A stretch of DNA of 64,000 nt from Gigaspora margarita. Lineage: Eukaryota > Glomeromycota > Glomeromycetes > Diversisporales > Gigasporaceae. The notes beneath the pieces are model-generated. The model made no database searches. It was not told the origin of the DNA and worked only from the letters and a program-made list of their open reading frames with translations. The position numbers and the translations under genes are program-made. Below, piece by piece: positions 25,189 to 36,406 of the stretch. Where the stretch lies: assembly GCA_009809945.1 (NCBI GenBank), contig WTPW01000202.1, positions 476,548 to 540,547 on the forward strand, in the 5' to 3' direction. The first letter of the stretch is position 1; each line of letters starts with the position of its first letter.

Positions 25189-25333
25189 GTTATAACAGAT
25201 ACAGTGACCATGCTGAATACTGTTTTTGCAATTAGAGAAACCCAAAGAACACCTTTATTAGTTTGCTCAAAAAGAGCATGAATACAGCTTTTGACTTGTA
25301 GACTTTCCTTCCAAATTATGATATTAGCAGTAG

Positions 25334-26150
25334 TAGTGAACCAAGTCGATCTTAAAAATTCGACTTGACTAAGTCGACTTAAGTCGATTATTTATTTCAG
25401 TTTTTAGCCGAAGTCATTTTTTTTTAAAAATATTGTCACGTGAAAAAATGCACCAATCATATCACTTATTATTCAAATATATCCTAGTCTAATCCTAAAA
25501 AAAAAAAAAAAAAAAAACAAAAAAAAAAAAAAGTGTCTAATCAGATGTAAATCGTTTAGTTAATTATGTATTTAATAAACTTTTAACTTTTTAATTTATT
25601 AAATATCGAGCNGGATTAAAAAAAAAAAAGAGAAAGCCAAATTAAAAAAATTGGCTTAGGAAAAAAAATCTAATCAGATGTAAGTCGTGTAGTTAATTAT
25701 ATTTAATTCTTATATAATAAACTTTTTAATTTATTAAATATCGAGCTGATTATAGTCTTATTAAAATGCATTTCTGACCTGTGAATTCCACTGATGGAAA
25801 AGGAATAATCCTGTAAATTAATTAACCAACGTGTTTATCTTGCAATGATTAGATGAAGTCAGAAACAATTTTTCATTCTATCGATTGGTTTTTTTCGGGA
25901 TACTTATATCGTCATTGGGTAAAATTCAGAACCTATGACCAATATAATGCCAATAATTTTTTATTCTATTAATTGGTTTGTTTCGGGATGCTTATATCGT
26001 CATTGGGTAAAATTCAGAACCTATGACCGATATAATGCCAATTATGAAAAAGAGCCTTAATAATTGGTTAAGTCAGTTTTACAAAAATCGACTTGGTTAA
26101 GTTGACTAACTGACTTGAGTTGATTTTTTAACTATCGACTAGTATTACTA
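25334..26150. mobile_element. hAT-type MITE, 817 bp, with internal tandem duplications
   Basis: The ends TAGTGAACCAAGTCGA and, inverted, TAGTAATACTAGTCGA are flanked by AGCAGTAG (25326-25333 and 26151-26158). AAGTCGAC words recur near both ends. A block of about 95 bp (CATTGGGTAAAATTCAGAAC) is duplicated at 25865-25958 and 25959-26042. A second block (TCTAATCAGATGTAA) is duplicated at about 25535 and 25670. There is one N at 25612. Confidence 0.85.
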
Positions 26151-26307
26151 AGCAGTAGTATTACTCTTTAATGGGTAGCTTTTTTCACAACTAAATACTT
26201 TTCAAATTGAACTATGTATGTTTTGAGATACTGTACCATAGTAGTTCTTTATTTTTTTGCAGCAACTAATAATATCAGATAGTTAAAATAATTAGTAACA
26301 GTTAAAC

Positions 26308-26506
26308 ATACTGTATTTCTCTAAAAATAAGCACTCCCAAAAAATAACACCTCTACAATTTATATATCTGAAAATAAGCACCCATTATATAACAGAAATA
26401 AGCAACTAAATATCAAATCATTCGAATTATTGTTTAAGATTATACCCAAAAATAAGCACACCAAATGTAAAAAAGGGTGCTTATTTTTGGAAGAATATGG
26501 TATTTA
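26308..26506. mobile_element. Palindromic MITE related to the 23591 hairpin
   Basis: The inverted ends are close to ATACYRTATTYYTCYAAAAA and followed by TAAGCAC, with degenerate copies of AAAATAAGCAC inside. The sequence TAAGCACCC is shared with the 23591-23727 element, suggesting one family. Confidence 0.6.
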
Positions 26507-27887
26507 TACAAATAAAAATGATTAAGTAGTAAATCGCAAATAAAGAGTAGAAATTTAATATGGTTACATAGCAGAGATCAATTATAACCAACCCTCAACA
26601 TGTCATTTTGGCTTTATAATAAACTAGTATTATATTAAAAAAAAAGCACTATTTGATTTTAAAATTTAATAGAATATAACTATTAAAATCATTAACCAAA
26701 ATAAGTTTTTTTCTTACAATGCAAGTCAAAAACTTTACCCAACATGATACACATATTCAAATCAGAATAATTTAGGTTCTCTAATTATTTCAATATTAAT
26801 TATTCCAAAAATGTCCCTCTTTTCTTGTTTTATTCAACTAAGTGCACAAACTCTTCAAGAATATTTAGCATTATAATAAAAATAGAAATAAAATTGTTTA
26901 TTTTAATAATATATATAATATTCATGCAATTTTGTAAAACTATGCAAGTAAATTACTATACTGTTTATAACTTTTACCTTATTTCAGCATTAATTATTTT
27001 AGATTTTCTAAAATTTGACCTATTTTGATTATGTGGTCTCTATATTCAAGCGAAGGTATGTATATATCATATTTGAAGTTAGTATTTTCTTGAAGTTACA
27101 ATTTTAAGTTTCTGAAGCTATACAAAAGATCTAACTTTAGATACTTAATTTTATTCAATATAATTCTAAATGTTTGAAGTTGCAACTTCTAACTTCAAGT
27201 GCATCATAATATATAGCCAGGAAATATTATATATAAGGGTCTTATACTAAAGCAGCAAGTTACAAAAATTGAAGAAATTTGACATAAGCTAATACATACA
27301 TCATTTTTAGCTAAGTAGTTGACAAGTATTATTTTACTTTTAGTTAAACTGAATGCAATTATTTTTATTAACAATGATCTATATACTCTTATTTATTTGA
27401 AATAATTATATAGAAATTAAAATCTATAAGTTATAATCAAGATATTGAAACATAGCTTCAAATTAAAATATATTGAGAAAATTTATGACTAAGATTATAG
27501 AGAACACATCACAATGCTATATAAATTTAATGAAAAAATATTGAAAAAGAGATCTGATAAAACAGGCTAACTAGTCAGGCATATAAACCAAAATTTTAAA
27601 AGCTGTTGGGTATTTAGATGCGTGTACACTTCCAATATAATAAAATTTTTTTAATTATAGCCAATGTTGAATGCTAGTAATTTTAAATTTGAATTGGATA
27701 TATAAATTCAATTAGAATTTATAAGACCAATGTTTTAGTTATAGGTTTGGTCAAATTAAATTGGGTGAGAGTAATTTGTATTTTAGAGAATCATGAATGT
27801 TATTAGTATGAACTTGAACAAACATATATTAATACTATATATTTTGAGAAATTGGATATGTTGTATATCTATTCTAAATAATTCTAA
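26507..27887. other. AT-rich non-coding DNA
   Basis: I see nothing convincing. The small frame at 26825-27028 (+) is hydrophobic and low in complexity, and I leave it out. Confidence 0.5.
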
Positions 27888-27901
27888 ATAAAGTTTATTT
27901 T

Positions 27902-28316
27902 TTTTTTTAACGTTTTACAACTGAGACCATGCCTCCGTTCCGTTTATTAATTAATGAAATTACATATTAAATATGTATACATATAATAGGTACAACATTA
28001 ATAGGAGGGGAAGAAAGGCTCGGGCTACTTTACCCGAGGCCTAAAGTTAGCTATGGTAGGACAACTAGTCCTATATAGTCTTAATTTCCAAGTTTTAACC
28101 CCGGACTTCAGAATCCTACTGACCAACCTGGCCCTAGTCTCCGGAAAACGCCGCCAGGAGTTCGTGACATGATCTTCACTACGTCTCGTGACTTCGGTTA
28201 GACAAATCATCGATCCAAACTAACAAGTTAAGCCACACTAGGTTTGTTACACCAATTACTTCATTAAGTCCATCCGTAGATGTCCCAGGTCCCTGGTTCC
28301 GCGGTGTTGCACTTCC
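27902..28316 (-). mobile_element. SINE-like retroposon, 415 bp, minus orientation
   Basis: The exact 14-bp direct repeat ATAAAGTTTATTTT flanks it (27888-27901 and 28317-28330). A T run at 27902-27909 is the poly(A) tail of a minus-strand transcript. The body is much richer in G+C than its surroundings, with a 5' end at 28316 (GGAAGTGCAACACCGCGG). I could not identify a parent RNA; a weak A-box-like GTGGCTTAACTTG lies at 28225-28240. Confidence 0.75.
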
Positions 28317-28330
28317 ATAAAGTTTATTTT

Positions 28331-28985
28331 ATGAATGGAATCTCAAAATTTATATTATAAATTTGAATATTTATTTTACAATTATTATAAAACACACTTA
28401 TGGTGTTTTACTACCATAGGTAAATTAAATTTGCAAATCCGTATAACAAAAGCAAAAAAATAAATTTTTATAAAACAAAAAATAAATTTTGATTACTTTA
28501 GGGTTAGGGTAAGGTCTAGGATTTTATTGAGGCATTAGTATATACAAAATTTAGCAAGAAATTTTTTTTATTAGTGCCCCAAAGTTGGTTTCATAAGCAA
28601 AATTTTGGGATATAACTGTTTTTTTAAAAAAATAAACAAAAAAACAAAATTTTATGTTATATCTAATTTTAAATTTTGATTGGCTATTCTAATAGTTTTG
28701 TATAACATGGTATAAAACACCATAAGTGTATTTTAGTAAAACTTTTATTTTATATTATATTTATATAACAGTAAATTCAATCACCCTTATTAACAACTCC
28801 ATTTTGTTAACAATTAGCTAATTGAACACTTCAATACTTGCAAATTTTGATGATAATTGAATGTTTTATGTTCATTCTTTTCACCCCTATTTTTAAAATA
28901 AATAAAATGATATTGAGCTTTGAAATTTTAATTTAAAGATAAAATAGAGTATGAATGCTACTATATTTACTAATTTTTACTAATT
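28331..28985. other. AT-rich non-coding DNA
   Basis: A palindromic element may be present: ACACTTATGGTGTTTTA at 28393 and its complement at 28720-28740, with AAAATTTTGG-rich DNA between. No gene seen. Confidence 0.4.
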
Positions 28986-28989
28986 GATA

Positions 28990-29294
28990 AAGAGCCCATT
29001 GCTTTAAAAGTTTCAAGTGTGATAATGGTTCTCCTTTGATTAAATGCTCTCAAGTATTGTCCAGGCCAGTTTTGGATAATAGTATTTTTGGGTACATGAT
29101 TCTCATCGATTTCTCCAAAATGCGAACTCCAACAATTTCTCATACATTTTCTTAGCTGTAAGCTTATTCTTGGGGTTTAGATTACCATTTAGAAAAAACT
29201 GTTTTAGATAGTCAACAACCTTAGCTCTAATTTTTTTTCTTCTACCTCTTTTGCCAAATCTTGTATTTCCTGAAAGTGCCCAACCCTTTGGCAT
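28990..29294 (-). pseudogene. Fragment of an MPKGWAL-type protein family
   Basis: The N-terminal piece starts at 29294 (MPKGWALSGNTRFGKRG), continues with FFLNGNLNPKNKLTAKKMYE, and after a frameshift near 29105 reads VPKNTIIQNWPGQYLRAFNQ. I recall this order (GWAL, basic GKKG, GN-N-K-T/SA--M, then a NW-RY/F segment) from a large transposase-associated family in Rhizophagus. Only the first 95 or so residues remain. Function is unknown beyond the mobile-element association. Confidence 0.6.
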
Positions 29295-30023
29295 CTATAA
29301 TTTATTTTCTATACTTCTAAAAAGATTTATGTTAGTTTAAATTAAATAAATCAGTAAATTATGTTAATGGTTCTATGAACATTTTTTCAGAATTATCTAT
29401 CTCGACTAATTCTTGATTATAAATAAATGCATTTTGTTCATTTATTTCAATCCTAATTTCATGTTTCTGCAGATTTTTAAAAATGAATAAATGCATTCTG
29501 TTTATCCTTTTTAGCACAGTTTCCTGAATAGCTGTGCAAAAAAACTAATTATTATAATAATTATTGTTATTTTAACCAGGCCAAGTTCATATCTTGATTA
29601 CTCATCATAGCTGATTTTTGATAATAAATGAATGCATTTTGTTTATTCCTTTCAACTTCAATTCTATTGAAATTTTCTATTTCAGCTAATTTTTGAAAAT
29701 AAAAGAATGTATTCTGTTTGTCTTTTCTGATACTATTTTTTAAATAAATGCCAAAGCAAACAAATTATTACTATCTGAAATTGCATTTTGGCTAAACTTC
29801 TACTTAAATCAAAAAATAGCCATTTTCTATAAGTACTAGTAGGACCCAAAATATACGTAGATAAATCGGTATTAGTTTGCTTGTTTTTAAAAATTTTTAT
29901 ACAGATTTTTTCTATTTTTAGTAATTTTTTTGCTTATTTTTGAGGTTTTTTTTGCAGATCTTTCTATTTTTAGTAATTTTATAATTAATTTGATCTATCT
30001 ATATATATTTCGAGATCCTTTAC
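29295..30023. other. AT-rich non-coding DNA with a triplicated word
   Basis: A block containing AAATGAATGCATTTTGTTTA recurs at about 29425, 29490, 29625 and 29700 in degenerate form. No gene. Confidence 0.45.
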
Positions 30024-30146
30024 TAGTGATGCCAGACAAAATAACAAAACCTGATGAACCCATAAGATTCATCAAGTTTTGTCAATAACAAAACTTGATG
30101 AAACTTATAGTTTTGTCAGGTTTCATTATTTTGTCAGACATCACTA
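30024..30146. mobile_element. Hairpin MITE, 123 bp
   Basis: The inverted ends are TAGTGATGCCAGACAAAATA and, inverted, TAGTGATGTCTGACAAAATA. Arms with AAACTTGATGAA continue inward. No clear target duplication was found. Confidence 0.65.
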
Positions 30147-30899
30147 TGGGTACAGATGCAGAGTAAATAGCTCTTATCTTCAATATTCATTTCGTGTTAA
30201 TCTTCTTCACTATCAAAATATTTGACATCTGTTTTATAAACAATATTGTTAATAACTTTTTTGTAAGTTTATAAAGTTCAACTTACTCTCTATTTTCGTG
30301 TCTTTGATTATAATATCACTTATAGGGACTAAAGTTTACTATAATTAAGATTTACTATTTGTTTTTTTGTTATTCTTTTTTTTTTTATTAGTATTTAATC
30401 AAATATCACACACCTTGTATCTTTTAAATTGAAATTGTTCAGTAAGATATAGATTTTGTTTGTGCTGAAACTATTAGCTTTGAACAAATAATCAGGGAAT
30501 TAGACAATTTGGCTATATCCACTAGAAAAAATTTTTTCATAATTCTATATTAAACAGTCCTTCTAGCATAAATGAAACTAGCTAATGGACCTTTTACTGA
30601 TCATTCTTAGCAATAAAATTTTGAAATCTCAGGTATAGTTTTAACTTTTACTTTTTTTCGATTATTATTTTTTTTTTTTAAACCATCATCTTCAATTTCT
30701 GATTTACTATTGACTTCATCATGATTTATTGTGATTTGTGACAATGATGTTCTGACCAACTCCTTTGTAGCCTCAACTATATTTTTGCCTTTAGCTAAAT
30801 CAAATCTAACCTAAATATACCATCTAATGCAATAACTGATTTAATATAATATCAAGGCATTAAATTGTTAGTAACTTGCATTTTTTAAAAAAAAATTGA

Positions 30900-32690
30900 C
30901 TTACAAAAAGTTCAATATTACATTTGTATAATGAGAGTCAATAGTTGTCTTAATTTCTTCTGGCTTCAAAAATAGCTATCTTTTAACCTTAATAGAATAC
31001 CATGTATGCCAATATGCTATTATAATCATCAACTCTAAATTATGATAGTGCACACTATTATCAGAAATTATAGTTATTCACTTTGGTTTTTCTTCTATTA
31101 ATTTGAATACTGCTTCAAATAAAGAAGTAGTGAACCAAGCATCTTATTTGGTATCAGTAGATCAATGATAAAAAGTTTGCACATCTAATACATCTTCATC
31201 GTCTAATACATCTTTATTATCTATTTTTCTAAAAACTAGAATACTGTGTAATGCCCAGCCTCTTTTTCTATAAAAATCTTTTTGAGTTTCACAAGCTGAT
31301 TTCGAAAGAATTCTTATTTTATAGTCAGCTACAATTAGAGCCCCATCAGAAGTTAACTGAGTCAAAGCTGCCTTGAACTGAGTATTGGAATAAATTTTTT
31401 ATACTTGATGACCTAAGTAGTATTTTAATTGATTCTGAATTTTATGTAATGTGAAATATAATTGTCAGTTACACAACTTTCTAACTGAGTAAAAAACTCA
31501 TAAAACAGATTATACTTCGAATATCTTGAAACATGTAAGGCTGAGCATTCTCCAAAAGCATATAGAATACAATGATCAATACAAGAATCATATGAAATTG
31601 TTCCATCTGATAACATTATTAATTCTCACTCAAATTCTCATTTAAAATAATGATGCAAATGTTCAATTCATGAAGGTATTTTGTTCTAATAAAATATATA
31701 AAAAAAATTAACATTTTAATCATTGATATGGTATAAATATAATATTTTAATTAGAAAAAAAAAGATAATCTAGTTAAACAGAAAAAAAGAAAAAGATTCT
31801 AATATGCTAATAAAAAAAGAATTCTTCTTAATTAAAAAAAAAAGATTCAAATTTTTTAAAAAAAAACAAAAATAAGCCCTTCTTAATTAAAAAAAGGAGT
31901 CTTATATTCTATTAAAAGAAAAAAAAGATTTGCTATTTTTTTTAAAAAAAAGATCAGTTCAAAAAAAAATGCTCCTCAAACCCATATTTTAATTAAGGAG
32001 AAGTGTGTGCATAACTAATTTTAAGCAATTCAGAAAACAATATAATTTTAAAAACAAGATTGTAATTAATTAAAAAAGATATTTGATTGAAATAATATAA
32101 GCACTTTAAAAAAAATATATTTATATATATTTATATATTGTTACCAATTCCACTTTGTCAAAATTAAGGTTGTTAATAGAATACTCCAGGCATTAATAAA
32201 ATATATAACCTACTTCTGGAGTGCTCCGAAGTGGGTTATAATTTTATTATTAACTGAAGTACTCCATTAACAACCCTAGTCAAAATAGATATTTCGAGCA
32301 ATTTCAATTAAACTTTTAAATGACCCAAACTCATAATTATTACACATCTCACAAAGACTACTCAAATCATTCCAGTATTTTAATTGCATACAATCTGCAA
32401 GCCAGCCCATAAAAGAAGTTTTTTTCATTCCATTTGGAAAGGTTTGCTAAAACTTTTTTTAAAGAGAAGCCTTATTATCATATAAATAAAGTATAGACAA
32501 ATTAGTTTTCAGATCTGTCTTGTAAGAGCTCATTGTTATATTATCCTTATTCAAAAAAATAATTCCAACTATTTTTCTTTAAATTCAGCATTAATTTGGT
32601 TTTTCTTTTTGGTATTTCTATTGGTGGTGCACCAGCATCATAGAGGCATGCATGCATTCTAGCTTTGTTTACAGTTTTTTGCATTATCTA
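30900..32690 (-). pseudogene. DDE-type transposase-like gene, decayed
   Basis: The minus-strand relic begins near 32690 (MQKTVNKARMHACLYDAG). It reads MKKTSFMGWLADCMQLKYWN at 32440, then (after MITE 32165-32278) SDGTISYDSCIDHCILYAFG at 31610 and ADYKIRILSKSACETQKDFY at 31330. It ends with DAWFTTSLFEAVF and ISDNSVHYHNLEL at 31130-31030. The D...SDN.-HYHN pattern fits an RNase H-fold (DDE) nuclease core. I recall near relatives in Rhizophagus with DAWF and KPKW motifs. By that memory, the TAA before DAWF was Gln and the TGA after KPK was Trp. Multiple stops show it is dead. Confidence 0.65.
32165..32278. mobile_element. hAT-type MITE, 114 bp, in the transposase relic
   Basis: The ends TAAGGTTGTTAATAGA and, inverted, TAGGGTTGTTAATGGA are flanked by the exact 8-bp duplication GTCAAAAT (32157-32164 and 32279-32286). 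It interrupts the relic 30900-32690. Confidence 0.85.
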
Positions 32691-32694
32691 TATT

Positions 32695-34722
32695 TTAATA
32701 ATAAATTGTATTGTATTAATATAAAAATTCTCAGAACTCTTTCTGATGATCCCTCATACCAAAATTTTTAAGAAAACTAACCTACAAAAAACTGCATAGT
32801 TAGTATATCTATATATAATAAAACTTTACCAAGCTGCTATCAGGTACAAAGTCCATTCACTAGATGTTCTGCACATAAAATAGAGATAAAAAAGACTAGC
32901 AAACTTTTAAGCGAAGCACCTTGGCAGGCTTTGGTACTATCAAGCAAAGATGCAATAGAGAAACTTTGTAGCTTTGTCAAGTCTTGTAGAGATTTGGTTA
33001 GATATACTATTCTATGTAGTGTAAATCTTACGAACTCCTTTTTATTTTGGTACTTTGTATAGTATCTCTTTGGACTTTTGAAATTTCAAAAAAGAGGGCT
33101 TTCAGTTTACTTACTCTAAAAGATAAGCAGTATTTACTTATTCCAAATCAGGATTTTGTCTATCAAAATAGAACCAAGTTACCAGTGAAATTAGTCCTTT
33201 GAAATAAACAATAAATAATACATAGGATGTTTTGGTTGAAAATTTGCAATAAATTTTTTTTCTAGAATGTTCTTTTAGGCATAGTTTTGTTCTTCGTTTC
33301 TTTTTTTTTAATATACATATAATACTTAGATAAGGCAATTCCTTGCATAGTATTATATAATATTTATCATCAAGCATAGGTGTAAATTGTGCTATCATAG
33401 CTGTTTACTTTTTGCTCTCCCTCCTTTCTTTTCATGTTTTTCTTTGATTACTTTTTGGTCTTTCATTTAAATAGTATAGTTATTTTCTCTTTTTTCTATT
33501 TTCTTTTATTTTCATTATTTGTTCTCTTTTTTCTAGTAGAATCCTGCTACTTGAGAAGTTAGAAGAAGAGGATTAAAAAGTAGATGATTATGATAGGTAG
33601 CAAACTTCCAATCAGTGATTTTGAACACTCTAAATCTATCTGAGATGAGGGGTTATGATGAGAAAAAAGGTTGGTATAGCAAGTCATATTTAAGGATCCT
33701 TGATGATATTTGGGTGGTTTGCACTTTAAATTCAAGAGTTAACCTAGAGTAGACAAATATATGCTGTATTGGAGTTACAAAATATATATAATAAAGTTGC
33801 GGCATGACTGCCAAATATAAATATATATATATATATATATAAATTCTAATTTAAGACAAGTATTTGATATATTACTCCTAATTTGTTTTCAAGTTCTTGA
33901 TAATAAAAGTCAAGAAAAATAATAGAAAATAATTGAATTTTTCTGTTAGCTCCTTATTTATTAATATTCAATATATTACAAAAACTATTCCAAAATTGAC
34001 AGTTTGTTGTAATATTATACAGAGAATCTTGATCTTGTATTTGAAATAATTCTCATTTATAAGTTTTGTAAGGTTTGTTGATCTGCCCAAGGATCTACTG
34101 CACATGTTCAGAATTTAATATCACATTTTTCTTTTGAATATAGTATAATATTTGTATATCTACAAGCCTAAAATATGGAACACCAAGCAGCTAGTTCTTT
34201 GTATTAAAATACAAAATTAGGTGGTATATGCTATATAAAATTTGTAGCATCTAAATTATTGAACTTCATTGTGTAATCCATTTTGTAAAAAGAACTTTTC
34301 AATTATTATTAGGTATTAAAAGTTTTCTATGCTTAATATGTATATCAAAAATCTATTGTAAAACTAACTCATTATTCTATTCAAGTAATATACATGTATA
34401 TATATATTTTTTTGTACTGTTAGTTAATAATACTTGAACTTTTAGATCTTTTAACCCAGAAAGCCCAAAGTGATTTTTATTTTAATGCATTCCATAATGT
34501 ATCCATATGACAATAGGTGTTTTATCAACAAATTGCTGTATTTTATTTTTGCCTTTAAAAATCTGCAAACTATACTAATTATCTAAAATTTGTTGCAAAA
34601 TAAGATAAATTCTGATCCATGATATAATATTAAGAATAATATATAACCAGAACTGGTATATAAACAATCTTTTTATGAAAAATATCTAATTCTTGAAACT
34701 ACTATAGAAAACTTATCAAAAC
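32695..34722. other. AT-rich DNA without a supported gene
   Basis: Only short low-complexity frames are present. The 33138-33398 minus frame is Lys/Tyr/Ile-rich and unlikely to be real. A TA microsatellite lies at 33820-33842. Confidence 0.5.
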
Positions 34723-35149
34723 TTATATATAATAGAAAAAAGAAATATCGATAAGTATTTCTGATCTAATTTTTTTATCATAAAACCCAAATACTACCAA
34801 GCCTGAATGTTGAGTTTGAGTTCCAAATATTTCTTTATATAGTAAGTTAATAGTAGCTGATGGAGTATCTTGTATATCACTAATTTTTTCTCTAATGAAA
34901 CATAAAAAACCTAGCTATAAGGGGTTTGAAGGCCTATTAACAATAGATAAAAACAACTCATACTCATTTATTTGAGTTACTATATTCATATAAAGATGAA
35001 AAGAAAGAGTTAGTATGCTATTATTTGAAGTTATTAAATTTTGAATCCACCAATCTCAAGCATATAGTCTATAATAAAGATTTAGATTTATTTGTTCTTT
35101 ATTTATAAGTCATACTTTATATTTTTTAGATTTTGACATGTCTAAAAAG
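34723..35149 (-). pseudogene. Relic of an expanded Glomeromycotina protein family (LGFLCFIREK segment)
   Basis: The minus-strand frame from ATG 35149 (MSKSKKYKV) continues through three in-frame stops to 34723. Recognisable parts are LINKEQINLNLYYRLYA, DWWIQNL, EINEYELFL-like text, RPSNPL then LGFLCFIREKISDIQDTPS, and HSGLVVFGFYDKKI. I remember a large family in Rhizophagus genomes with this order. In that family the stop after NPL is Gln and the stop after YKV is Trp. The C-terminal half is missing. Function is unknown; copy number suggests a mobile origin. Confidence 0.55.
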
Positions 35150-35269
35150 ACAATCTTTTACCATTCTGCTACTATTAAATTTTTATTATTAAATACCTGC
35201 TGTATATTACTATTAAATGTCAATTATTTTCTACTCTTTAATTATGATTTTCTATTTAAATATATTTAA

Positions 35270-35274
<5 letters not shown>

Positions 35275-35310
<36 letters not shown>

Positions 35311-36054
35311 ATGGACTTAACCATGTAACTTTTATTAACGATATTTGTCATGATTATTTTACATTAAGATCATTTTAAAGTTACATATTGAATTTGTGCT
35401 ACCCCCTATTTAAGTCACCCAATTTGTTCATTAATGGCTATACTTTCTCTATTTTTTAGTATTTTTATGTATTTCACTACAATTACTAATCTAGAGCGGC
35501 TATAGCTACCTACTAACAGATTAATCCATGTCCCACCCATGCTTAACCTGCATGTTCAGAGATCATTCCTAACACATACATGCTGTGCTGCCGCCATCAT
35601 GTTCGTATCTCAAGCCTTCTTTAGAAGCTGCCATAACATGATCCGTATCTCAAGCCACAGCCTTCCTAATTAGTCATTCCTTTTTACTCCTTGCCCTTGT
35701 AGGGTTCACAATGACCCCGATACCTGCATTCTGACTTTCATCCTTTCCTAGATTCTTTTACTGGTCCCTCCCAGTCTACCAAACCAGATGGCCTGGACGG
35801 ATTGGTTAGCCAGGCTTTCTGATGCCTTATAGTCTCCCTTTCCTTGGTACCTACTTCCGTAACGTAGGTCCTTTTCCTCCGGTACGACTCCGGCGGCCAG
35901 GTTGGTGCCCCCTCTTGCCAAGGTTATGTTTTCGCCCAGTTCTCCGATCTCAGATACCAGTTCCAGATTTAGCCTTCCTGTGATACTGTTGTAAATCATC
36001 GCTACCTCCCAACTCGGGACTTACAAACGGGCTTTCGGTTTGGGATTTTGGTTT
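35275..36054 (-). mobile_element. Poly(A)-tailed retroposon, 780 bp, minus orientation
   Basis: The exact 14-bp repeat TATATTTAACAATT flanks it (35261-35274 and 36055-36068). A T run of about 31 bases (35275-35305) is its poly(A) tail. The 5' two thirds (35460-36054) are G+C-rich compared with all neighbours. An 83-codon frame at 35999-35748 (MIYNSITGRLNLELVSEIGE) is open but unrecognised. It may be a long SINE or a processed copy of a structured RNA or mRNA. The end at 36054 (CAAAATCCCAAACCG) is its start. Confidence 0.75.
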
Positions 36055-36068
36055 TATATTTAACAATT

Positions 36069-36406
36069 AAAAACAATTAGTAACAGTTAAATATACGAAT
36101 ATTAACAAAAAATACAAATATATAAATATTAAAAAAATTTTTTATACCTAAGTACACCAAGTACTATAAATTTTATTAATAAACTCATTTTCACTAATGT
36201 TTCTTACAAATTCATAGAAGTTTTTATTTATATATTCCTTTAAGCTTCCTTTAGTTTGCTTTAATTGGGATAGAAATGATAAAAAAAAAGATATTTAACA
36301 ATGTTTGTAAGCATGTCCTACAAAAAAAAAAATTAATGTATATCTTTCAACTCTAATAATACTATAGTATTGCACAGTGTGGTCAGATTAGTGTTGTCAG
36401 GAATTT
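36069..36406. other. AT-rich DNA downstream of the 19.4-kb gene array
   Basis: No gene, no recognisable LTR and no clear polyadenylation region. This is where the 3' end of the large element should lie, but I could not find a repeat shared with its 5' side (55760-56900). Confidence 0.4.

Larger units (their letters stand above)
24757..26245 (-). pseudogene. Unrecognised coding relic cut by two hAT MITEs
   Basis: If the two MITEs (25334-26150 and 24949-25188) and one copy of each target duplication are removed, a single minus-strand frame of about 160 codons appears. It runs from YGTVSQNIHSS near 26240 through SCEKSYPLK and CIHALFEQTNKGVLWVSLIAK to the open piece at 24966-24757 (ITDHYYAFINDILLNLQ). 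One TGA sits at the HSSI-KVFS position. Continuity across both insertions is good evidence that this was coding, probably one exon of a transposase-like gene. I do not recognise the family. Confidence 0.5.
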
